DNA of 64,000 bases from Mucidula mucida (Eukaryota > Basidiomycota > Agaricomycetes > Agaricales > Physalacriaceae): assembly GCA_015501055.1 (NCBI GenBank), contig JADNYV010000123.1, positions 1-64,000 on the forward strand, in the 5' to 3' direction. Numbering within the stretch: the first letter of the stretch is position 1; each line of letters opens with the position of its first letter. The translations under genes were made by a program, and so were the position numbers. Positions 35,071 to 46,185 of this stretch are shown here, in pieces. The notes below the pieces were generated by a model. The model was not told where the DNA came from, made no database searches, and saw only the letters and a list, made by a program, of their open reading frames with translations.

Positions 35071-36353
35071 ACGGCTTCTTCAAAGGTTCCCAAACGTCAC
35101 AACAGTGAGCAGCGACCTAGTGCTCTACGAGAGACTTTCTTCAATGATGCAGGAGAACGACTACTACCAGCCGCTGTGGACAAGCACCCTTGGACCGGGG
35201 GAGGTCCTCCAGAGAAAGTGGACCTCGTCGATGAAAGGCGGGTGCTGGCAGGACTTGGTCGTGGCCTTGCCCGTTCGCGCGCGCAAATTGGTCGAGGAGG
35301 AGCGGCGGGGGTTGATTCGGTTCTTCAAGCAGCCCAAATATGTGAGGCTCTTGTACAGAAGAGAGGCCAGGCTCCCCGAGATCGTATTGGTATCGATCGG
35401 GTCCTTGAAGGCCTGGGTGGAGGCGAGGATTATTGAGGTTAACAAGGAGGACAGGTTCGTCGTTTCCACGGTCGAGCGGGGGGTCTTGCACGTCGAGTGG
35501 ACGGAGGACCTCAGCGAGTGGTCGGCCACGGAGATTCTGGAGCTCCCGAAAGGCCTTTTGGTGGGTTTGGCCCCAATCCCTCTCGTCCCATCTTGGATGA
35601 GGATGCGAGGGACCGCCCCAGCGGCAAGGGCAAGTCTATGAGATTCAAGGACCAATTGGTGAATGCTGGTTACCCGCCGCTGGCGGTGTCTAACCTCTGT
35701 GTATTCTCCGCCGACTCCAAGAGCATCAGGGGGAGGACGAGCGGCTCCGGAGAATCCCTCACCGTGACGACCTCGACATACTATCCCAGCAGCCCAGCAC
35801 ATCCATCAAGGCGCTCATCGTGCATTTGGCGGAGAATGAAACGGCATTTGATGTATGCCTTGCAGAGTTCAAGCACATAGTTCAGACCCACAGGGCGTTG
35901 CGGCCCACGCGGCTGGAGATGGAGTGCATCGCTAGGCTCACCGACTCTTTCTGCTACTCGGCCGCATTTGCCAGTCCCCGCGAGTTTGTCAACGACGTGT
36001 TGCACTCTGACCTCCGCGGGCATACCCAGGATAGTTTGGACAGGTTCTACAACTACCTCCAAGAGTTGGCAGAAGAGGACAGGATATCCAAGTTTCACAG
36101 GTACTACTACGTGTCCGACTACCACATTTCCTATGTGCCTTTCGATGAGGGGGTCAACGTGAAGCTGACAAACATTTGGAGGTGGTGAGGATTTGCGAAG
36201 AGCGTCATGACTGGAAGAATCGCTTGATTGCCTTCAAAAAAAATCACAGGTGGGGGTATTTGATCAAAGAGAAGTGGGCTGCGTACAGGTACATCTGCCA
36301 CGAATACTTGGGCTCGGCGTACGATTCGGAATTAGACGCCTTGTGGAAGTAGG
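35071..36353 (+). pseudogene. Array family, long gene (copy B), frameshifted
   Basis: Copy B follows the intact copy at 41152 along its whole length but is broken in at least four ways. The start ATG reads ACG (35071-35073). A G run near 35572 is one base shorter, shifting LLVG into another frame. A second shift lies near 35800 (ASIKALIV frame lost). A T run near 36176 is one base shorter, ending the frame at LTNIWRW. The C-terminal part is otherwise well preserved (LEMECIARLTDSFCYSAAFA, DSLDRFYNYLQELAEEDRIS, YHISYVPFDEGV). Two of the shifts are in mononucleotide runs, so assembly error is possible for those, but not for the lost start. Confidence 0.7.
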
Positions 36354-36931
36354 TTTTCCGTGTTGGCGTTGTGGTACTAAGTAATAGGTTTGGCAAAGTT
36401 GAAGTGTATAACAGAATAATATGTTATGGATTCGAACCACGTATGCATTCCATACTTTTCGGCTGTAAGTTGATGATGATTCCAGAACATATAGTTCTGT
36501 AGTATCGGTGGTGCCACTGATGCTTTGGAGACTGCCTTTCTGCGAGCCTACTGTATGTGCCCAGCAAGATGGCACGGTGGGGCAGGTATAAAGGAGAGTA
36601 CTGAGGTCGTTTAGACCGAGAATCACAAGTAACTGATCACTGAACCTTGCCTGCTTGAGCATTTTTGCGGACTACTTAGCTTCCAACCCCGGTTGACCCG
36701 CCGCTTCAAAGTTGAGGTCGCGAGCTGGCAGTGGGCTTACTGGCCGAGAAGCTATTTGAAGGTTCATACACTGGCTGAGCTCTCGCAATCCGCAGACACA
36801 TCGTCAACTTTACGCGTCTGGCGTCCGGACTCTGCGCCACTGTGTCACGGCACAAGCGAGTCACGTTACTTCCAAGGTCTGCTCTACACCACCATCACTC
36901 GTTTGCAATTCCGCTCTTTTTCTAGTCCAAC
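36354..36931. other. Intergenic; B 3' end and promoter of coiled-coil gene
   Basis: Only short frames. No repeat recognised beyond the end of copy B. Confidence 0.35.
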
Positions 36932-37796
36932 ATGAAGACTTTGAAGGACTTTCTCGGTGCACGACGTGGACGGAAATCCAAGGAGTCTTCCAGCCGCGAC
37001 TCTGCGCGCTTCAAATCCAGTTCGCCCCCAGTCATCATCTCGCCGTCCACTATCCTGATGGTCTCCACGCCGCGCTCGTCGCCCTTGACCGTGCCGACTC
37101 TCTCGCCATCGCCTCAGCCCTTGGACTGGCAGTCGCGCATGCATGCGCTGGAAAGGGAGAATGAGAGGCTGAAAAAGGAGGCAGTCGTACGCGACGAAAA
37201 CTTCAAGCGACTGCAGAGGTCGTACAATGAACTGCTGCGGTATAAATCACCGGCATCGCAGAGACGGGTCAAGAAACAGGTACGCCCTTGTATTGTTCCT
37301 CGACTTGGTTATCGATGGTAGTATATAGCCGTCCAAAGCCCGGATTTCCGTCTACCAAGACACATTTGCCAACTCAAAAGTCACTCCTTCATCTACTCGT
37401 TTTGTTTCTCGTATTCCAGTCAGAGCGCTCAGCCGCTCCGCCCTTCCTTTGAAAGTAACGCCCCTTCGGCTTTTGGACGGCAAACATCTCGCCACTACTC
37501 CGACCAGCTCTACGCCCCCGTCTACCCGCCGAGGCACGCCTTCTTGTGAGCTCGGCACTCCGACGCCTGCAGGACGCGCGCGCGCAGTCTCTGGAAAGCA
37601 GTCCATAACGTTCGTTAAACCCCAGCGGTCTGTCTCGTCCATCAAGGCAAGGTCACCCGCAAGACGCGCCTCGCCTCTCTCTGCCCTTCGTCAAGACATC
37701 CCAGCACCCACTGTACCGCTCTCGCAGAAGGCGACGCGTCACAGCACGCATGACTGCAAAGGGAAGGAAAATAGCATGCGACGGATGTGGGTGTAG
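36932..37796 (+). CDS. Ser/Pro-rich protein with short coiled coil
   Basis: Two exons (36932-37279, 37329-37796; 49-nt intron) give 271 aa. The N-terminus is basic and Ser-rich (FLGARRGRKSKESSS). Residues 65-110 form a coiled coil (MHALERENERLKKEAV, FKRLQRSYNELLRY). The rest is Ser/Thr/Pro/Arg-rich and disordered with repeated TPxxSTPP and SPARR motifs, ending NSMRRMWV. Possibly a nuclear or cytoskeletal scaffold, but the family is not recognised. Sequence like its intron and exon 2 start recurs as fragments in every cassette spacer of the array around it. Either it donated them or it was built from a cassette. Confidence 0.6.
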
Positions 37797-38225
37797 GTTA
37801 CGCCCAGTGATAATTGTTGATGGTCGCAGAATATTCCTAGTATCAGGCTGTATCAGAAATTTGCCGCAATATCATTACTTGATCGGGAAAAAAGACGCCA
37901 CAATGAGCTTACAGATCTAGGATGTTGAGCACTAGTCTAGCGGCGCTCAGTCGATTTCTAGTTGCGAGTAATGCTACTGTGGGAGACTATGTATGCTCGC
38001 TGGCGCTCGCAGTGACCGGCGGCAAAGCCTCAGTGCGCGAAATTGTGTGTTCTTACTTAGAAGAAATCATGAAAATCGGGGAGGGATGCTCGGGCCGGGG
38101 AGTGTTGATGTCACAATCGTGATGGACCGAGGTTTAACATCTCTCTACCTCCACCGCGACTCGCTACTCACTTGAAACTGAACAGTGTACTGAGAGGCGT
38201 CCTTGGTCACCGTGGAAAACGATAA

Positions 38226-38858
38226 ATGGTGACAGCCTGTTTCGCGGTTCCTACACGCCACAAGAGTGAGCAACGTCTTGACGGTATACATCATTTCCTG
38301 ATGACGCATAGTTCATCTCTGATGGCGGACTGCTGCAAGCCGTTATGGACGAGCACCCTCAACGGGGGGGAGGTCTTCGAGAAAATGTTAAACTCGCCGA
38401 TTAAGGGCAAGTGCTGGCAGGACATGTTCATGCCTTTGCCCGTCAGGAAGTATAGATTGGTCAAGGAAAAGAGGCGGGGGTTCTTGCGGTTCTTCCAGAA
38501 GCCCAGGCTTGTGAGAGAGTATTTTGAGGCGGAGGGTCGGCTCCCTAAGATGGGACTAGTGACGATCGGAACCTTGAAGGGCTGGGTGAATAAGAAGATA
38601 ATGGAGCTGAACACGGAGGACAGGTTTGTCGTATCCACGGTTGAGAGGGGAGTCCTGCACGTCGAGTGGACGGAGGATCCCAGCGAGTGGTTGGCCAGGG
38701 AGGTTTTGGAGCTCCCGAGTGAGCTCCTGGTGGGCGATTCCCCGCGTAACGTCTTGGACGAAAATTCCGGGCACCTACCCAGACATACTACACAAGCGCA
38801 TCCATCAAGGCGGTCATCGTCTATCTGGCGGCGCTCAACGCGGATGATGAGTAGATGA
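38226..38858 (+). CDS. Array family, short gene (copy D)
   Basis: This 210-aa frame starts MVTACFAVPTRHKSEQRLDG. The family core follows: LWTSTLNGGEVFEK, GKCWQDMFMPLPVRKYRLV, FLRFFQKPRLVREYFEAEGR, STVERGVLHVEWTEDPSEWL. The last 40 residues (HTTQAHPSRRSSSIWRRSTR) are out of frame relative to the long copies. The alternative frame reads ASIKAVIVYLAALNAD, as in copy G. The tail is therefore a frameshift product, or the gene is decayed. Its cassette partner is the stub at 39060. Confidence 0.5.
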   Translation: MVTACFAVPTRHKSEQRLDGIHHFLMTHSSSLMADCCKPLWTSTLNGGEVFEKMLNSPIKGKCWQDMFMPLPVRKYRLVKEKRRGFLRFFQKPRLVREYFEAEGRLPKMGLVTIGTLKGWVNKKIMELNTEDRFVVSTVERGVLHVEWTEDPSEWLAREVLELPSELLVGDSPRNVLDENSGHLPRHTTQAHPSRRSSSIWRRSTRMMSR

Positions 38859-39059
38859 GAAATAGGTGTCGGTAAATGTACTCACAGTTCATTGACTTGG
38901 TTATTCATTTACTATGCAGGCGTCGCCGGATTTCTCAGGATAGAATTGCCTCTAAATCAGCACCCACTGATGGTGCTGAGAGCCACCATCAATCCAGGAT
39001 AAGAGGGCAGCGATAGCGGGTATGGTACGTGGGAAATGAGCAGTCCGGCGCATGTCGTG

Positions 39060-39134
39060 ATGGCTTGTTCAAGGTCTCCAAACGCCACAACAGCGAGCAA
39101 CGACCTGGTGCTGTATGAGAGGTTATGGTTATGA
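39060..39134 (+). pseudogene. Array family, long gene stub (copy C)
   Basis: The conserved long-copy 5' flank and the first 23 codons (MACSRSPNATTASNDLVLYE) are present. The sequence then jumps directly to material resembling the 3' flank of copy G (39180-39320 resembles 42535-42690). An internal deletion removed the rest of the gene. Confidence 0.6.
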
Positions 39135-40080
39135 ATGTAGCCTCAGTAAAGTAGGTAATGTCAAAATGTAGGTATTGTCAAGTCTGTGTTTGAGTTTGCA
39201 GCGTGTCATCGGTTCAGAGTGTGGCAAAGTACGAAAGATATTGAACACCATGCTGACAATGAGAACAGCCGACTCATGCGGCGGTACCTTCAAGTTGAGT
39301 TCTCTCACCAAAGATATCCGCGAATGGACCTTGAAGCCTAGTGTGCTCAAGGACGCGGTGGCATCACTAGCGTGTCGTCAAATCCGAATTTCGACACCTG
39401 AGCTAATTGACCTCTACCAGGTTTTACCTCTCAGATTTGTTGATGTCGACCATTCAGTAGTGAGCGCTTGCATACCCATCAGAGCCTGAAATCCTGTCCT
39501 TCTTTGCTTGCAGGAGTTGAGAATACAAGGGTTTGACCGACACACTATCAACGATCACACGTCCAGGTCGAGTCCTTTTCTTTTGGAAGATCTGCACTGA
39601 CCTGAGGAGGGATTCCGCTGGATTTAGAGGACCCACAACAGACCTCGACAGTCTGAGACTGATAGACAAGATCAACGATCAGGGCCTCTAGAATTTGAAA
39701 TGCTGGCTAGACAAACAGGAGCCTACATGAGCACACATAGGGACGTGTTGCGTTCACATCGGTCTCCCAGTGAGCATAAGTAGAACAGACACCTAAAAGA
39801 AAAGGATAGACGCGACGTGGACAACATGACATTCTCCTCAACTCATGCAACAGCTTTCCCGATGACTTCACACCAGCCTCTGACCGGCGACAAAGCGGAC
39901 TCTTAGAAGAAATCACGGGAATCGTAAACTCGGGCCGGGGAGTGTTGATGAAAACGTGATGGACCGAGGTTCACCAGCTTCCTACCGCCATCGCGATTCG
40001 ATACTTACTTGATTTCAACGCGCCTTTTCTTGTCACCCCGTTTACTGAGAGGCGTCCTTGGTAAACGTGGAGATTGATAA
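39135..40080 (+). repeat. Duplicated 3' and 5' flanks of array cassettes
   Basis: 39180-39320 resembles 42535-42690 (GTTTGCAGCG..., CACCATGCTGACAAT, GACGGTACCTT). 39650-39990 resembles 46430-46690 (AGGAGCCTACATGAGCACAC, CTCGGGCCGG.GAGTGTTGATG, GGACCGAGGTT). Part of this also resembles 38040-38170. No independent gene is supported. Confidence 0.55.
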
Positions 40081-40779
40081 ATGGTTACAGCTTGTTTCAC
40101 GGTTCCTACACGCTATAACAGTGAGCGACGTCTTCACGGTATACAACATTTCCTGATGACGCGTAGTTCCTCTCTAATGTTGGACTGCTACCAGCCGTTA
40201 TGGACAAGTACCCTCGACAGGGAGGAGGTCTTTCAGAAAATGTTGACCTCGCCGACGAAGGGCAAGTGCTGGCAGGACATGTTCGTGCCCTTGCCTGTCA
40301 GGAAGTATAAACTGGTGAAGGAAAAGAGGCGGGGGTTGATGCGGTTCTTTCAGAAGCCCAGGCTTGTGAGAGAGTATTTCGAGGCGGAGGGTCGGCTCCC
40401 TAAGATGGGACTGGTGACAATTGGATTCCTGAAGGACTGGTTGGATAAGAAGATAATGGAGCTAAACACGGAGGACAGGTTTGTCGTGTCCACGGTTGAG
40501 AGGGGCGTCTTGCACGTCGAGTGGACGGAGGATCCCAGCGAGTGGTTGGCCAGGGAGGTTTTGGAACTCCCGAGTGAACTCTTGGTGGGCAATCCCCCGA
40601 GTACTAACACCTTGCACGAGGATGTCGGGCACCTCCCTAGACATACTACGCAAGCGCATCGATCAAAGCGCACATCGCGTATCTGGCGGCGCTCAACGCG
40701 GATATTGCTGTCTGCCTTGCGTATTTTTATCTTAGGATCAGCGCTGGTAAGGGACAATAAAGACGCGCCATGCAGGTAA
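40081..40779 (+). CDS. Array family, short gene (copy E)
   Basis: This 232-aa frame starts MVTACFTVPTRYNSERRLHG. It carries the full family core (LWTSTLDREEVFQK, GKCWQDMFVPLPVRKYKLV, STVERGVLHVEWTEDPSEWL). The tail after LLVGNPP diverges. The other frame reads ASIKAHIAYLAALNAD then VCLAYFYLRISAG, which parallels copy G (ASIKALIVVLAERNA, CLGYFRRLF). The present tail is thus probably secondary. It is directly followed by a coiled-coil-gene fragment and then the intact long copy G. Confidence 0.55.
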   Translation: MVTACFTVPTRYNSERRLHGIQHFLMTRSSSLMLDCYQPLWTSTLDREEVFQKMLTSPTKGKCWQDMFVPLPVRKYKLVKEKRRGLMRFFQKPRLVREYFEAEGRLPKMGLVTIGFLKDWLDKKIMELNTEDRFVVSTVERGVLHVEWTEDPSEWLAREVLELPSELLVGNPPSTNTLHEDVGHLPRHTTQAHRSKRTSRIWRRSTRILLSALRIFILGSALVRDNKDAPCR

Positions 40780-41151
40780 GAGTAAATGCATTCACTGTTC
40801 CTCAACTTGGCTTTTAATTTATCTATGCAGTCGCCGCCGGATTTATGTCTGCCAGGATACAATTGCCACCTCGGAAGTCACTCCCTCATGTACTTGCCTT
40901 GTTTCTCGTATTCTACTCGGAGCGCCCCACCGCAGTTACTAATCGACTACAAAAACCTCGCTGTCACGACTCCTGTTTGAACCGCCTTTGGCGGGAACTT
41001 TGACTTCAGCACGAAGAAGCCACCTAGACACGGGTGGCGTAATGCCAGAGGCACAAGATCAGCACCCACTGGTGATGCTGAGAGCCACCATCAATCTACA
41101 TTGAAATGGCGGCGATAGAGGGTGTGGTACGTGGGAAACGAGCATGTGGTG

Positions 41152-42426
41152 ATGGCTCCTTCAAGGTCTCCAAACGCCACAGCAGTGAGCAGCGAACTAG
41201 TGCTCTACGAGAGACTTTCCCTGATGATGCAGGCGAACAACTACAACCAGCCGCTGTGGACAAGCACCCTTGAACCGGGGGAGGTCCTCCAGAGAAAGTG
41301 GACCTCGTCGATGAAAGGCGGGTGCTGGCAGGACTTGGTCGTGGCCTTGCCCGTTCGCGCGCGCAAATTGGTCGAGGAGGAGCGGCGGGGGTTGATTCGG
41401 TTCTTCAAGCAGCCCAAATATGTGAGGCTCTTGTACAAAGGAGAGGCCAGGCTGCCCAAGATCGAATTGGTATCGATCGGGTCTTTGAAGGCCTGGGTGG
41501 AGGCGAGGATTATTGAGGTTAACAAGGAGGACAGGTTCGTCGTTTCCACAGTCGAGCGAGGGGTCTTGCATGTCGAGTGGACGGAGGACCTCAGCGAGTG
41601 GTCGGCCACGGAGATTCTGGAGCTCCCGAAAGGCCTTTTGGTGGGGTTTGGCCCCAATCCCTCTCGTCCCATCTTGGATGAGGATGCGAGGGACCGCCCC
41701 AGCGGCAAGGGCAAGTCTATGAAATTCAAGGACCAATTGGTGAATGCTGGTTACCCGCCGCTGGCGGTGTATAACCTCTGTGTATTTTCCGCTGACTCCA
41801 AAAGCATCCGCGGGAGGACAAGTGGCTCTGGGGAATCGCTCACTACGACCCCGACAGTTTCCTACACTGGCGCATCCATCAAGGCGCTCATCGTCGTCCT
41901 GGCGGAGCGTAACGCGCAGGCGGGCGCCTGCCTTGGATATTTCCGGAGGCTATTTCAGGACCACAGGGCGTTGCGGCCCACGCGGCTGGAGATGGAGTGC
42001 ATCGCTAGGCTCACCGACTCTTTCTGCTACTCGGCCGCATTTGCGAGTCCCAGCGAGTTTGTCAACGACGTGTTGCACTCTGACCACAGAGGGCATACCC
42101 AGGACAGTTTGGACAGGTTCTACAACTACCTCCAAGAATTGGCAGAAGAGGACAGGATATCCAAGTTTCACAGGTACTACTACGTGTCTGACTACCACAT
42201 CTCATATGTGCCTTTCGATGAGGGGGTCAGCGTGAAGCTGACAAACATTTTGGAGGTGGTGAGGATTTGCGAAGAGCGTCATGACTGGAAGAATCGCTTG
42301 ATTGCCTTCAAAAAAAATCACAGGTGGGGGTATTTGATCAAAGAGAAGTGGGCTGCGTACAGGTACATCTGCCACGAATACTTGGGCTCGGCGTACGATT
42401 CGGAGTTGGAGGCCTTGTGGAAGTAG
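41152..42426 (+). CDS. Array family, long gene, intact (copy G)
   Basis: A single exon encodes 424 aa from ATG 41152 (an in-frame GTG upstream is not a start). The N-terminal ~165 residues are the family core (LWTSTLEPGEVLQRKW, GGCWQDLVVALPVRARKLV, RLLYKGEARLPKIELVSIGS, STVERGVLHVEWTEDLSEW). A linker follows (FGPNPSRPILDEDARDRPSG). The C-terminal ~180 residues are unique to long copies (RPTRLEMECIARLTDSFCYS, EFVNDVLHSD, FYNYLQELAEEDRISKFHRY, RWGYLIKEKWAAYRYICHEY), rich in aromatic and charged residues. No signal peptide, membrane helix or enzyme motif. This is the only undamaged long copy in the window. Family unknown to me. Confidence 0.65.
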   Translation: MAPSRSPNATAVSSELVLYERLSLMMQANNYNQPLWTSTLEPGEVLQRKWTSSMKGGCWQDLVVALPVRARKLVEEERRGLIRFFKQPKYVRLLYKGEARLPKIELVSIGSLKAWVEARIIEVNKEDRFVVSTVERGVLHVEWTEDLSEWSATEILELPKGLLVGFGPNPSRPILDEDARDRPSGKGKSMKFKDQLVNAGYPPLAVYNLCVFSADSKSIRGRTSGSGESLTTTPTVSYTGASIKALIVVLAERNAQAGACLGYFRRLFQDHRALRPTRLEMECIARLTDSFCYSAAFASPSEFVNDVLHSDHRGHTQDSLDRFYNYLQELAEEDRISKFHRYYYVSDYHISYVPFDEGVSVKLTNILEVVRICEERHDWKNRLIAFKKNHRWGYLIKEKWAAYRYICHEYLGSAYDSELEALWK

Positions 42427-43639
42427 TTTTGCCGTGTTGTGTTTGTGATATGTACTATTACTGTTCGTCAAGGTTTGAAGTGTCCTTATTACAGAATGAT
42501 TGCTACATCGTTTGTTTTGGGTATGGTTGACTGTAGCTGTGTTTAAGTTTGCAGCGCGTGCTCGATTCAGTAATGGAGGGAAGTGTGGAACAGTACGGAA
42601 GATTGCACACCATGCTGACAATAAGAAGAGCATTCAAGGTCCACTCATGCGACGGTACCTTTCCTCGCACTGAAGATATCATTCTAGGAATGAGATCTGT
42701 TCAATATACTGATAGCAGCGGTATCCAAGGAGGTAATGAGCAAGCTCGGGTGACGTGATGGTGGTACAAGACGATCGGGCTTTCATCATGACCACCATGA
42801 CCTCGCACACGCTTCAAAGGGACAGAGAGTAAATTCTTGGGAAGAAATCTTCTTCTCGGCCGTCTGTGAATGGAGACGCGTTACTTATAGAACCTCCTCC
42901 GACTCAAACCGCTCTAGACTCTGCAAGAACCTGGATCGAAAAGGCTAACGCTGACATTAACACGAACGACGACGCCAAAGAACGCGCTACATTCCAAACT
43001 TGTGAATGGGTTAATCGTGATCGGCCTCTGTACCGCCGTCATGCGCTATACGCAAGTTCTGCTTGCGATCGAGTCTGCCTACGGGAGACTACCATCATGC
43101 CTGCCAAACTCGTTATGCCTCATCTCCACGACTTGCATGTAATGGTCACCAATAGCCGAAGTTCTTCGGGCACAAAGGCTCGCATATGGAGAGAGGATGG
43201 ATCAAGGTCAAGTCCTGGTTTTTGGGTGCTCGCCGACTCGAGGTCGAGGCCACCCTCATTGATTGATTCGGACGAAGGTAGAGCGGCCTCGTGTCGGAAG
43301 CCAAGACGTCTTGGTGCGCTCTTGCAGTATTTGTAACTGCTTGGATTTGCCGCGATCGCATTTCAAACATGACCACCATGTTCGTCTCCCACAAGGAAAC
43401 AAAGCTCATTCAGCAAACCTTTTCTTGAGGAACAACAACCCTAAGAATCCTCATCACTCGGCCTATTAAGCAGACTTGAAGATAGCGTCGACAGGGATCC
43501 CTTCGCCAGGACTTACTGGTTGTCCCGCTGTATTTGAGACGGATGATACTATTCTGTCGCGTCTCTTCTCCTTCGGACACTTCGTAGTCTCCCTGTCTCG
43601 TCGATTTGGCCATCTTTGTGAAGTTAAACAAACATTGAT
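42427..43639. other. Copy G 3' flank and unassigned sequence
   Basis: 42535-42690 is the flank shared with copy C. The long open frame at 42866-43336 begins with GTG and has no supported ATG start or motif, so it is not called. Confidence 0.35.
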
Positions 43640-44175
43640 TCGGTGAGCAGCGACTTCGTAGTGCACGAGAAAGTTTCATGTAGCTCAATGTCGCACCAGA
43701 ACAACTGCTCCGCCGCTGTGGATAAGCACTCTCGAGCTGGCAGAGGTCTACCACAAAATGTACTGCTCGCCATCGACAAAAGGTGACTGCTGGTGGGACC
43801 TGATCATCTCCTTGCCCATCTCCGCGCGCAGATACGTCAAGAAAGAGACGGAGGTTCCTGGGTATCTTCAAGAGGAAGCCCAAACTCGTGAGAGTCGACT
43901 ACGAAAAAGTATATAGTGCCGAAAGGGCAGGACCGGTGACCATCGATACCTTGAAGATGGTTTTGCAGTGGGAATTTGTCGAATTGAATGAGGGGGAACG
44001 ATTCGTTGTTTGGATCCACAGTCGAGCGGGGAATCTTGCATGTCGAGTGGACGGAGGATCCCAGTGAGTGGAGATTTTGGAGCTTCCGGGAAACTGGTTG
44101 GTGGGGCTCGCTCGATCCCAATCCCCCGCAGTCGCAGAGTATGATCTTGGATAGCGCTAAGGACGAGCTGTGAAC
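43640..44175 (+). pseudogene. Array family, degenerate copy (H)
   Basis: The start-region DNA GTGAGCAGCGACTTCGTAGTGCACGAG and scattered family pieces in different frames are recognisable (FKRKPKLVRVDYEK, PVTIDTLKMV, FVELNEGERFVV, the DNA for HVEWTEDPSEW). Several indels and stops prevent any continuous frame. It is the most diverged copy, suggesting that the array is old. Confidence 0.6.
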
Positions 44176-46185
44176 GCCGAGGGCGGTGTTTCACCTCTGC
44201 ATATACTGCAGCAGCACCGGGAGGAAGGCGAACGACTTTGGGGAATCAATCGCTCTACGACCCCCGATTGGGGATGCGGTCCACAGTCTTGGACATCACC
44301 GACTCCTTCTACTACTCAGCCGGCGACAGTCAAGAGGAGTCTGTGCACAGTAAGTTTCTCAATCATTCCAGCACTTTTTCGAATACTGGTAAGTAGAGTC
44401 TCTAACTCTTGAATGCGGCGCAACGTAGAAAGACTGCCCGTCACGACTCTCAAGCTGGCGTAAGTCAGGAGTTCGTTGTTTCTCTTTCGAAACCCAACCC
44501 CAGCACTTCAATCGCCACTTCTATCTGGGTGAACAATATTGAATCGGTCTGCAGAAACGAACATATGTTTCCCTCGTACACAGGAGCTGCAGCATCGATT
44601 CTGATGAAGGAGATCCACTGCCGGTAGAACGCGATAGTCATGATCTTCTCGTTCATGACATTAACGAGTGGAAGGCTCGTAAAACAGACTAAGGATCTCC
44701 CATGGCATCAAGGGTGACGCGTACATTGAGGAAAGGGCACATCGTCACACCAAGGACTATCGCTGGGACCAAGATTGGGACCATACGTGGTGGTAACAAA
44801 TCACATACATTGAACTTCATCTCAGTCTTCAATTGTCCATCTCTGTCGATAGAGAGCGCGCCTCTTTGTACAGGACAGCCCGTCCAATGCTCTGACAAAA
44901 CCTCCTACGCCGCCTTGCCTCGCCTGGCGACGGAGTTGGAACCAGAAACACGTGAATCCTGTTGATAGACAACACACCAACACGTCTGGTCGCGTTGTTG
45001 ATCAGCCAGGCGCTCGCTCCAGCAGTGTATTCTTCAAAGACGCTTTGTACATCTGGAGAAGTGATGATGTATCGCAATCAAACGCACGGGAACAGCCCAG
45101 AGCCCGGTAACGACGGCGCTTTGAGACGAGAGAATGGGCACCATTATGCTGGTAAGCGCCGTCGCAAATCACCTTGCTGTTATTGGAAATTCAGAACTGT
45201 CCGTATCATATATATTCAACGACACTAAACCGGAATCAGTACCTTCATCATACAGACAGGAAAATGTTTACCGTCCAAGGAAGCCCCTCTGCGGGAATAG
45301 ATGCTCAGGTCGAACGATAGAACGATCCAGTCCTTGAAGCGAGTGGAATTCTCGCCTACCGCCTTTGGACGGTTTAACCAGTAGTCCGGCGCGCGTCGCC
45401 TTTCGCCAAGCCCTTAAAAGGTCAGTAATCCAAGTAGTTCAAAAAACTGTGAGAGCCTACCCAACACGATGCGGATAGAACACCAGGTCGTTGTTTGACG
45501 AATGTACGCAGACATCGACCTGGAAAGACAGCTGTCCTGACCCCCGTGCTCCACAAGCAATACATTCGCACCGTGTGCGGACCTCTCTTTATTGGCCTGC
45601 AGACATGGAATCTTTGGACCGATCGATGTCGACTATCAATGGTGGAGGTGGTCATGGTGGATTAGGTATTCGTCGAGAGCTGGTGCTAGATTTCCGGGGC
45701 GATGAGGGCAAATATGACTCCAATGAAAGCCCACAACATAACCGTTCCCAGGTGAGTTACAAGTACGTTCTGCATAGATTTTGGAACCGTGCGCTGAGCC
45801 GGCATGACGGTGACATTGATGAAAAGCAATCGCGGTCTAAGGATGCATAAGAGAGTAGTATTGGAGTCGAGGATGAGATCATTTAAAACGGACAGCTGTG
45901 GTGGTGGAATGACGGTGGGCACTCGGCGATACGTGTTGTTGAGGTAGACGTCGAGCAAATCCTTTTCGTGGATTCGGGCAGTAGATAGTAGTTGGCAAAC
46001 AAATAAGACCTTAGGGATAGGCGAGAACGCGTAGCCCGCAACGGCACATTGCTCGGAGCCTTCGAAAGAGTTAGTAAAAATGAAGGATTTGGAGGTGCTG
46101 CAATCAAATTGCAAACCGAATTCGCCAATCCGGTGACTTACACCATCCAAAATAACGCTTATCATGGTTCTAAGAGCTCACTACA
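44176..46185. other. Unassigned, possible minus-strand membrane-protein remnant
   Basis: No supported gene on the plus strand. On the minus strand, 45686-46165 is open from an ATG and ends in a hydrophobic stretch (VMLWAFIGVIFALIAPEI). A GTAAGT..TTGCAG intron early in it would change the frame (45883-46128). I cannot decide between models. Confidence 0.3.

Noticed and set aside
36428..36445. Reverse-complement B-box-like GGTTCGAATCC suggesting a tRNA
   Set aside because: No matching A box, acceptor stem or anticodon arm could be found at the right spacing on the minus strand.
41122..41151. Upstream extension of copy G (10 residues)
   Set aside because: The extension begins with GTG; in a fungus the ATG at 41152 is the plausible start, and the extension is the conserved non-coding 5' flank.
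42866..43336. 156-residue open frame after copy G
   Set aside because: It begins at GTG, has no in-frame ATG near its start, and shows no motif or splice context.
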